A stretch of 64,000 nucleotides of DNA from Hippophae tibetana (Eukaryota; Streptophyta; Magnoliopsida; Rosales; Elaeagnaceae). The translations under genes were made by a program, and so were the position numbers. Each line of letters opens with the position of its first letter. Positions within the stretch are counted from its first letter, which is position 1. The DNA lies in assembly GCA_037013495.1 (NCBI GenBank), contig CM072802.1:63349483-63413482 (forward strand). Direction: 5' to 3'. Positions 51,138 through 61,527 of this stretch are shown piece after piece. Under the pieces are notes generated by a model. The model saw only the letters and a list, made by a program, of their open reading frames with translations. It made no database searches and was not told the DNA's origin.

Positions 51138-54100
51138 TTATTCAAAACAGGTGTGCAAAAAATCGCCTAAGAATTCAATCGTTTGACATGAGTTTGCCCA
51201 CGGGGTGTTAGACATGCCTATCAATGCCTCACATGGTGGAACCCGAAAAGGAGCATTCCTTGTTATCTTCGTCTTTTTACAGTGCCAAAGCTGATATTTA
51301 GTGATCAATAAATCATAGAGGATGAAAGGAATTGCGTCCCACAAGAACCGACAATTTTGGACGAAGTTTCTATTTTTCATGATTTTCCGAGAGTTCAACA
51401 AATAACTGAAAATACTTTCCATGTCCATAAGATTATGAAACTTTGGATTATGTGATCAAATATTATTCAAAACAGGTGTGCAAAAAATCGCCTAAGAATT
51501 CAATCGTTTGACATGAGTTTGCCCACGGGGTGTTAGACATGCCTATTAATGTCACACATGGTGGAACCCGAAAAGTAGCATTCCTTGTTATCGTCGTCTT
51601 TTTACAGTGTCAAACCTGATATTTAGTGATCAATAAATCATAGAGGATTAAAGGAATTGCGTCCAACAAGAACCGACAATTTTGGACGAATTTTCTATTT
51701 TTCATGATTTTCCTAGTTTTCAAAAAATAACTAAAAATACTTTCCATGTCCATAAGATTATGAAACTTTGGATTATGTGATCAAATATTATTCAAAACAG
51801 GTGTGCAAAAAATCGCCCAAGAATTCCATCGTTTGACATGAGTTTGCCAACGGGGTGTTAGACATGCCTATCAATGCCCCACATGGTGGAACCCGAAAAG
51901 GAGCATTCCTTGGCATCGTAGTTTTTTTACAGTGCCAAACTTGATATTTAGTGATCAATAAATCATAGAGGACGAAAGGAATTGCGTCCCACAAGAACCG
52001 ACAATTTTGGACGAAGTTTCTATTTTTCATGATTTTCCGAGTTTTCAAAAAATAACTGAAAATACTTTCCATGTCCATAAGATTATGAAACTTTGGATTA
52101 TGTGATCAAATATTATTCAAAACAGGTGTGCAAAAAATCGCCTAAGAATTTAATCGTTTGACATGAGTTTGCCCACGGGGTGTTAGACATGCCTATTAAT
52201 GTCCCACATGGTGGAACCCGAAAAGTAGCATTCCTTGTCATCGTCGTCTTTTTACAGTGTCAAACCTGATATTTAGTGATCAATAAATCATAGAGGATTA
52301 AAGGAATTGCGTCCAACAAGAACCGACAATTTTGGACGAATTTTCTATTTTTCATGATTTTCCTAGTTTTCAAAAAATAACTAAAAATACTTTCCATGTC
52401 CATAAGATTATGAAACTTTGGATTATGTGATCAAATATTATTCAAAACAGGTGTGCAAAAAATCGCCCAAGAATTCCATCGTTTGATATGAGTTTGCCAA
52501 CGGGGTGTTAGACATGCCTATCAATGCCCCACATGGTGGAACCCGAAAAGTAGCATTCCTTGGCATCGTAGTCTTTTTACAGTGCCAAACTTGATATTTA
52601 GTGATCAATAAATCATAGAGGACGAAAGGAATTGCGTCCCACAAGAACCGACAATTTTGGACGAAGTTTCTATTTTTCATGATTTTCCGAGTTTTCAAAA
52701 AATAACTGAAAATACTTTCCTTGTCCATAAGATTATGAAACTTTGGATTATGTGATCAAATATTATTCAAAACAGGTGTGCAAAAAATCGCCTAAGAATT
52801 TAATCGTTTGACATGAGTTTGCCCACGGGGTGTTAGACATGCCTATTAATGTCACACATGGTGGAACCCGAAAAGTAGCATTCCTTGTTATCGTCGTCTT
52901 TTTACAGTGTCAAACCTGATATTTAGTGATCAATAAATCATAGAGGATTAAAGGAATTGCGTCCAACAAGAACCGACAATTTTGGACGAATTTTCTATTT
53001 TTCATGATTTTCCTAGTTTTCAAAAAATAACTAAAAATACTTTCCATGTCCATAAGATTATGAAACTTTGGATTATGTGATCAAATATTATTCAAAACAG
53101 GTGTGCAAAAAATCGCCCAAGAATTCCATCGTTTGACATGAGTTTGCCAACGGGGTGTTAGACATGCCTATCAATGCCCCACATGGTGGAACCCGAAAAG
53201 GAGCATTCCTTGGCATCGTAGTCTTTTTACAGTGCCAAACTTGATATTTAGTGATCAATAAATCATAGAGGACGAAAGGAATTGCGTCCCACAAGAACCG
53301 ACAATTTTGGACGAAGTTTCTATTTTTCATGATTTTCCGAGTTTTCAAAAAATAACTGAAAATACTTTCCATGTCCATAAGATTATGAAACTTTGGATTA
53401 TGTGATCAAATATTATTCAAAACAGGTGTGCAAAAAATCGCCTAAGAATTTAATCGTTTGACATGAGTTTGCCCACGGGGTGTTAGACATGCCTATTAAT
53501 GTCCCACATGGTGGAACCCGAAAAGTAGCATTCCTTGTCATCGTCGTCTTTTTACAGTGTCAAACCTGATATTTAGTGATCAATAAATCATAGGGGATTA
53601 AAGGAATTGCGTCCAACAAGAACCGACAATTTTGGACGAATTTTCTATTTTTCATGATTTTCCTAGTTTTCAAAAAATAACTAAAAATACTTTCCATGTC
53701 CATAAGATTATGAAACTTTGGATTATGTGATCAAATATTATTCAAAACAGGTGTGCAAAAAATCGCCCAAGAATTCCATCGTTTGACATGAGTTTGCCAA
53801 CGGGGTGTTAGACATGCCTATCAATGCCCCACATGGTGGAACCCGAAAAGGAGCATTCCTTGGCATCGTAGTCTTTTTACAGTGCCAAACTTGATATTTA
53901 GTGATCAATAAATCATAGAGGACGAAAGGAATTGCGTCCCACAAGAACCGACAATTTTGGACGAAGTTTCTATTTTTCATGATTTTCCGAGTTTTCAAAA
54001 AATAACTGAAAATACTTTCCATGTCCATAAGATTATGAAACTTTGGATTATGTGATCAAATATTATTCAAAACAGGTGTGCAAAAAATCGCCTAAGAATT

Positions 54101-55037
54101 TAATCGTTTGACATGAGTTTGCCCACGGGGTGTTAGACATGCCTATTAATGTCCCACATGGTGGAACCCGAAAAGTAGCATTCCTTGTCATCGTCGTCTT
54201 TTTACAGTGTCAAACCTGATATTTAGTGATCAATAAATCATAGAGGATTAAAGGAATTGCGTCCAACAAGAACCGACAATTTTGGACGAATTTTCTATTT
54301 TTCATGATTTTCCTAGTTTTCAAAAAATAACTAAAAATACTTTCCATGTCCATAAGATTATGAAACTTTGGATTATGTGATCAAATATTATTCAAAACAG
54401 GTGTGCAAAAAATCGCCCAAGAATTCCATCGTTTGATATGAGTTTGCCAACGGGGTGTTAGACATGCCTATCAATGCCCCACATGGTGGAACCCGAAAAG
54501 GAGCATTCCTTGGCATCGTAGTCTTTTTACAGTGCCAAACTTGATATTTAGTGATCAATAAATCATAGAGGACGAAAGGAATTGCGTCCCACAAGAACCG
54601 ACAATTTTGGACGAATTTTCTATTTTTCATGATTTTCCGAGTTTTCAAAAAATAACTAAAAATACTTTCCATGTCCATAAGATTATGAAACTTTGGATTA
54701 TGTGATCAAATATTATTCAAAACAGGTGTGCAAAAAATCGCCTAAGAATTTAATCGTTTGACATGAGTTTGCCCACGGGGTGTTAGACTTGCCTATCAAT
54801 GTTCCACATGGTGGCACCCAAAAAGTAGCATTCCTTGTCATCGTCGTCTTTTTACAGTGTCAAACCTGATATTTAGTGATCAATAAATCATAGAGGATTA
54901 AAGGAATTGCGTCCAACAAGAACCGACAATTTTGGACGAATTTTCTATTTTTCATGATTTTCCTAGTTTTCAAAAAATAACTAAAAATACTTTCCATGTC
55001 CATAAGATTATGAAACTTTGGATTATGTGATCAAATA
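51138..55037 (+). repeat. Domain E super-unit 2: dimers s-t-u-t-t-u (3,900 bp)
   Basis: Six dimers begin at 51138 (s), 51788 (t), 52438 (u), 53088 (t), 53738 (t) and 54388 (u). The u marker TTTGATATGAG occurs at 50531, 52481 and 54431, exactly 1,950 bp apart. This shows a three-dimer period nested in the 650-bp one. The s monomers at 51138 and 55038 bound the unit. Confidence 0.82.
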
Positions 55038-56662
55038 TTATTCAAAACAGGTGTGCAAAAAATCGCCTAAGAATTCAATCGTTTGACATGAGTTTGCCCA
55101 CGGGGTGTTAGACATGCCTATCAATGCCTCACATGGTGGAACCCGAAAAGGAGCATTCCTTGTTATCTTCGTCTTTTTACAGTGCCAAACCTGATATTTA
55201 GTGATCAATAAATCATAGAGGATGAAAGGAATTGCGTCCCACAAGAACCGACAATTTTGGACGAAGTTTCTATTTTTCATGATTTTCCGAGAGTTCAACA
55301 AATAACTGAAAATACTTTCCATGTCCATAAGATTATGAAACTTTGGATTATGTGATCAAATATTATTCAAAACAGGTGTGCAAAAAATCGCCTAAGAATT
55401 CAATCGTTTGACATGAGTTTGCCCACGGGGTGTTAGACATGCCTATTAATGTCACACATGGTGGAACCCGAAAAGTAGCATTCCTTGTTATCGTCGTCTT
55501 TTTACAGTGTCAAACCTGATATTTAGTGATCAATAAATCATAGAGGATTAAAGGAATTGCGTCCAACAAGAACCGACAATTTTGGACGAATTTTCTATTT
55601 TTCATGATTTTCCTAGTTTTCAAAAAATAACTAAAAATACTTTCCATGTCCATAAGATTATGAAACTTTGGATTATGTGATCAAATATTATTCAAAACAG
55701 GTGTGCAAAAAATCGCCCAAGAATTCCATCGTTTGACATGAGTTTGCCAACGGGGTGTTAGACATGCCTATCAATGCCCCACATGGTGGAACCCGAAAAG
55801 GAGCATTCCTTGGCATCGTAGTCTTTTTACAGTGCCAAACTTGATATTTAGTGATCAATAAATCATAGAGGACGAAAGGAATTGCGTCCCACAAGAACCG
55901 ACAATTTTGGACGAAGTTTCTATTTTTCATGATTTTCCGAGTTTTCAAAAAATAACTGAAAATACTTTCCATGTCCATAAGATTATGAAACTTTGGATTA
56001 TGTGATCAAATATTATTCAAAACAGGTGTGCAAAAAATCGCCTAAGAATTTAATCGTTTGACATGAGTTTGCCCACGGGGTGTTAGACATGCCTATTAAT
56101 GTCCCACATGGTGGAACCCGAAAAGTAGCATTCCTTGTCATCGTCGTCTTTTTACAGTGTCAAACCTGATATTTAGTGATCAATAAATCATAGAGGATTA
56201 AAGGAATTGCGTCCAACAAGAACCGACAATTTTGGACGAATTTTCTATTTTTCATGATTTTCCTAGTTTTCAAAAAATAACTAAAAATACTTTCCATGTC
56301 CATAAGATTATGAAACTTTGGATTATGTGATCAAATATTATTCAAAACAGGTGTGCAAAAAATCGCCCAAGAATTCCATCGTTTGACATGAGTTTGCCAA
56401 CGGGGTGTTAGACATGCCTATCAATGCCCCACATGGTGGAACCCGAAAAGGAGCATTCCTTGTCATCGTAGTCTTTTTACAGTGCCAAACTTGATATTTA
56501 GTGATCAATAAATCATAGAGGATGAAAGGAATTGCGTCCCACAAGAACCGACAATTTTGGACGAATTTTCTATTTTTCATGATTTTCCGAGTTTTCAAAA
56601 AATAACTAAAAATACTTTCCATGTCCATAAGATTATGAAACTTTGGATTATGTGATCAAATA
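55038..56662 (+). repeat. Domain E super-unit 3, partial: s-t-t' (1,625 bp)
   Basis: Dimers at 55038 (s) and 55688 (t), then one t' monomer at 56338, as in super-unit 1. The next monomer (56663) is of another type (CCCAAAAACGAGC, GTGCCAGGCTTG), so the dimer array stops in mid-unit. Confidence 0.82.
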
Positions 56663-57306
56663 TTATTCAAAACAGGTGTGAAAAAAATCGCCCAAGAATT
56701 CCATCGTTTGACATGAGTTTGCCCACGGGGTGTTAGACTTGCCTATCAATGTTCCACATGGTGGCACCCAAAAACGAGCATTCCTTGTCATTTTCGTATT
56801 TTTACAGTGCCAGGCTTGATATTTCGTGATCAATAAATCATAGAGGATGAAAGGAATTGCGTCCAACAAGAATCGACAATTTTGGACGAATTTTCAATTT
56901 TTCCTGATTTCCCTAGTGTTCAAAAAATAACTAAAAATATTTCCCATGTCCATAAGATTATGAAACTTTGCAGTATGTGATCAAATATTATTCCAAACAG
57001 TTGTGCAAAAAATTGTCCAAGAATTCCATCGTTTGACACGAGTTTGCCAACGAGGTGTTAGACATGGCTATAAATGCCCCACATACCCGAAAACGAGCAT
57101 TCCTTGTCATTTTCGTATTTTTACGGTGCCAAACCTAATATTTCATTATCAATAAATCATAGAGGATCAAAGGAATTGCGTCCAACAAGAATCGACAATT
57201 TTGGACGAATTTTCTAATTTTCATGATTATCCGAGAGTTCAAAAAATAACTAAAAATACTTCACATGTCAAAAAGATTATGAAACTTTGCAGTATGTGAT
57301 CAAATA
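56663..57306 (+). repeat. Domain F start: two D-like monomers
   Basis: The unit at 56663 resembles w of domain D and the unit at 56988 is an a monomer with the same 6-bp deletion (ACATACCCGAAAACG near 57081). D-type order therefore reappears on the far side of the E array, although these copies are more diverged (CCTAATATTTC, GGATCAAAGG). Confidence 0.78.
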
Positions 57307-60300
57307 TTATTCCAAACAGGTGTGCAAAAAATCGCCCAAGAATTATATCGTTTGACACGAGTTTGTCCACGGGATGTTAGACATGCCTATCAATGCCCCA
57401 CATGGTGTCACCCGAAAACGAGCATTCCTTTACATCTTCGTATTTTTACAGTGCCGAACCTGATATTTAGTAATCAATAAATCATAGAGGATTAAAGGAC
57501 TTGCTTCCAACAAGAACCGACTTTTTTGGACGAAGTTTCTATATTAAATGATTTTCCGAGAGTTCAAAAAATAACTTAATATACTTCTCCTGAACATAAG
57601 ATTATGAAACTTTGTAGTATGTTATCAAATATTATTCCAAACAGGTGTGCAAAAAATCGCCCAAGAATTGCATCGTTTGGACGAGTTTGCCCACGGGGTG
57701 TTAGACATGCCTATCAATGTCACACATGGTGGCACCCGAAAACGAGCATTCCTTGTCATCTTCGTATTTTTACATTGAAAAACCTGATATTTAGTGATCA
57801 ATAAATCATAGAGGATTAAAAGAATTGCTTCCAACAAGAACCGACAATTTTGGACGAATTTTCTATTTTTAATGATTTTCCGAGAGTTCAAAAAATAACT
57901 GAAGATACTTCCCCTGAACATAAGATTATGAAACTTAGCAGTATGTTATCAAATATCATACAAACAGGTGTTCAAAAAATCGCCAAAGAATTCCATCGTT
58001 TGACATGTGTTTGCCCACGGGGTTTTAGACATGCCTATCAATGTCCCACATAGTGGCACCCGAAAACGAATATTCCTTGTCATCGTCGTCTTTTTACAGT
58101 GAAAAACCTGATATTTCGTGATCAATAAATCATAGAGGATGAAAGGAATTGCGTCTAACAAGAACCGACAATTTTGGACGAATTTTCTATTTTTCATGAT
58201 TTTACGAGGTTGCAAAAAATAACTAAAAATACTTTCCATGTCCATAAGATTATGAAACTTTGGATTATGTGATCAAATATTATTCAAAACAGGTGTGCAA
58301 AAAATCGCCCAAGAATTCCATCGTTTGACATGAGTTTGCCCACGGGGTGTTAGACATGCCTATCAATGCCTCACATGGTTGAACCCGAAAAGGAGCATTC
58401 CTTGTTATCTTCGTCTTTTTACAGTGCCAAACCTGATATTTAGTGATCAATAAATCATAGAGGATGAAAGGAATTGCGTCCCACAAGAACCGACAATTTT
58501 GGACGAATTTTCTATTTTTCATGATTTTCCGAGTTTTCAAAAAATAACTAAAAATACTTTCCATGTCCATAAGATTATGAAACTTTGGATTATGTGATCA
58601 AATATTATTCAAAACAGGTGTGCAAAAAATCACCCAAGAATTACATCGTTTGACACGAGTTTGCCCATGGGGTGTTAGACATGCCTATCAATGCCCCACA
58701 TGGTGGCACCCGAAAACGAGCATTCCTTGTCATCTTCGTATTTTAACAGTGCCGAACCATATATTTAGTGATCAATAAATCATAGAGGATTAAAGAAATT
58801 GCTTCCAATAAGAACCGACTTTTTTGGACGAAGTTTCTATTTTAAATGATTTTCCGAGAGTTCAAAAAATAACTTAATATACTTCTCCTGAACATAAGAT
58901 TATGAAACTTTGCAGTATGTTATCAAATATTATTCCAAACAGGTGTGCAAAAAATCGCCCAAGAATTCCATCGATTGGACGAGTTTGCCCACGGGGTGTT
59001 AGACATGCCTATCAATGTCCCACATGGTGGCACCCAAAAACGAGAATTCCTTGTCATCTTCGTATTTTTACATTAACAAACCTGATATTTAGTGATCAAT
59101 AAATCATAGAGGATTAAAGCAATTGCTTCCAACAAGAACCAACAATTTTGGAAGAATTTTCTATTTTTAATGATTTTCCGAGAGTTTAAAAAATAATTGA
59201 ATATACTTCCCCTCAACATAAGATTATGAAACTTTGCAGTATGTTATCAAATATCATTACAAACAGGTGTTCAAAAAATCGCCAAAGAATTCCATCGTTT
59301 GACACGCGTTTGCCCACGGGGTTTTAGACATGCCTATCAATGTCCCACAAAGTGGCACCCGAAAACGAGCATTCCTTGTCATCGTCGTCTTTTTACATTG
59401 ACAAACCTGATATTTCATGATCAATAAATCATAGAGGATGAAAGGAATTGCGTCCAACAAGAACCGACAATTTTAGACGAATTTTCTATTTTTCATGATT
59501 TTACGAGTTTTCAAAAAATAACTAAAAATACTTTCCATGTCCATAAGATTATGAAACTTTGGATTATGTGATCAAATATTATTCAAAACAGGTGTGCAAA
59601 AAATCGCCCAAGAATTCCATCGTTTGACATGAGTTTGCCCACGGGGTGTTACACATGCCTATCAATGCCTCACATGGTGGAACCCGAAAAGGAGCATTCC
59701 TTGTTATCTTCTTCTTTTTACAGTGCCAAACCTGATATTTAGTGATCAATAAATCATAGAGGATTAAAGGAATTGCGTCCAACAAGAACCGACAATTTTG
59801 GACGAATTTTCTATTTTTCATGATTTTCCGTGTTTTCAAAAAATAACTAAAAATACTTTCCATGTCCATAAGATTATGAAACTTTGGATTATCTCATCAA
59901 ATATTATTCAAAACAGGTGTGCAAAAAATCGCCCAAGAATTCCATCGTTTGACATGAGTTTGCCCATGGGGTGTTAGACATGCCTATCAATGCCACACAT
60001 GGTGGAACCCGAAAAGGAGCATTCCTTGTCATCGTAGTCTTTTTACAGTGCTAAACCTGATATTTAGTGATCAATAAATCATAGAGGATAAAAGGAATTG
60101 CGTCCAACAAGAACCGACAATTTTGTACGAATTTTCTATTTTTCATGATTTTCCGAGTTTTCAAAAAATAACTAAAAATACTTTCCATGTCCATAAGATT
60201 ATGAAACTTTGGATTATGTGATCAAATATTATTCAAAACAGGTGTGCAAAAAATCGCCCAAGAATTACATCGTTTGACACGAGTTTTCCCACGGGGTGTT

Positions 60301-61527
60301 AGACATGCCTATCAATGCCCCACATGGTGGCACCCGAAAACGAGCATTCCTTGTCATCTTCGTATTTTAACAGTGCCGAACCATATATTTAGTGATCAAT
60401 AAATCATAGAGGATTAAAGAAATTGCTTCCAATAAGAACCGACTTTTTTGGACGAAGTTTCTATATTAAATGATTTTCCGAGAGTTCAAAAAATAACTTA
60501 ATATACTTCTCCTGAACATAAGATTATGAAACTTTGCAGTATGTTATCAAATATTATTCCAAACAGGTGTGCAAAAAATCGCCCAAGAATTCCATCGTTT
60601 GGACGAGTTTGCCCACGGGGAGTTAGACATGCCTATCAATGTCCCACATGGTGGCACCTGAAAACGAGCATTCCTTGTCATCTTCGTATTTTTACATTAA
60701 CAAACCTGATATTTAGTGATCAATAAATCATAGAGGATTAAAGCAATTGCTTCCAACAAGAACCAACAATTTTGGACGAATTTTCTATTTTTAATGATTT
60801 TCTGAGAGTTTAAAAAATAACTGAATATACTTCCCCTCAACATAAGATTATGAAACTTTGCAGTATGTTATCAAATATCATTACAAACAGGTGTTCAAAA
60901 AATAGCCAAAGAATTCCATCGTTTGACACGCGTTTGCCCACGGGGTTTTAGACATGCCTATCAATGTCTCACAAAGTGGCACCCGAAAACGAGCATTCCT
61001 TGTCATCGTCGTCTTTTTACATTGACAAACCTGATATTTCATGATCAATAAATCATAGAGGATGAAAGGAATTGCGTCCAACAAGAACCGACAATTTTAG
61101 ACGAATTTTCTATTTTTCATGATTTTACGAGTTTTCAAAAAATAACTAAAAATACTTTCCATGTCCATAAAATTATGAAACTTTGGATTATGTGATCAAA
61201 TATTATTCAAAACAGGTGTGCAAAAAATCGCCCAAGAATTCCATCGTTTGACATGAGTTTGCCCACGGGTTGTTACACATGCCTATCAATGCCTCACATG
61301 GTGGAACCCGAAAAGGAGCATTCCTTGTTATCTTCTTCTTTTTACAGTGCCAAACCTGATATTTAGTGATCAATAAATCATAGAGGATTAAAGGAATTGC
61401 GTCCAACAAGAAACGACAATTTTGGAGGAATTTTCTATTTTTCAGGATTTTCCGAGTTTTCAAAAAATAACTAAAAATACTTTCCATGTCCATAAGATTA
61501 TGAAACTTTGGATTATCTCATGAAATA
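57307..61527 (+). repeat. Domain F: short 4-/5-mer HOR (1,298 and 1,624 bp)
   Basis: A unit with GACTTTTTTGGACGAAG starts about 57307, 58605 and 60229. Corresponding successors follow: about 57632, 58930, 60554 (TTTGGACGAG or TTGGACGAG); about 57957, 59254, 60878 (ATCATTACAAACAGGTG or near form, TTCAAAAAATCGCC); 58280, 59579, 61203 (CACATGGTGGAACCCG, ending near GATTATCTCAT in the last two). The first pass has four monomers, the second five (59904 added). In the third the fifth unit (61528) has diverged. Similarity between passes is clearly lower than in B, D or E. Confidence 0.82.

Larger units (their letters stand above)
46588..56662 (+). repeat. Domain E: dimeric HOR array (650-bp period), 31 monomers without length change
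   Basis: 10,075 bp is exactly 31 x 325. From about 47888 two types alternate. One has GCCAACGGGGTG, CGTAGTCTTTTTACAG and AACTTGATATTTAG. The other has CGCCTAAGAATTTAATCG, CTATTAATGTC, GAAAAGTAGCATTCC and TTTTCCTAGTTTTC. Starts of the first type: 47888, 49188, 49838, 50488, 51788, 52438, 53088, 53738, 54388, 55688 and 56338. A third type replaces it at 48538, 51138 and 55038 (CGTTTGACATGAG with GAGTTCAACAAATAACTG). Dimers are highly similar by eye, suggesting recent spread. Confidence 0.92.

Noticed and set aside
46588-56662. A tandem gene cluster in domain E, suggested by equal 650-bp spacing of similar open frames.
   Set aside because: The spacing is the dimer HOR period, and the neighbouring monomer has the same sequence family without the frame.
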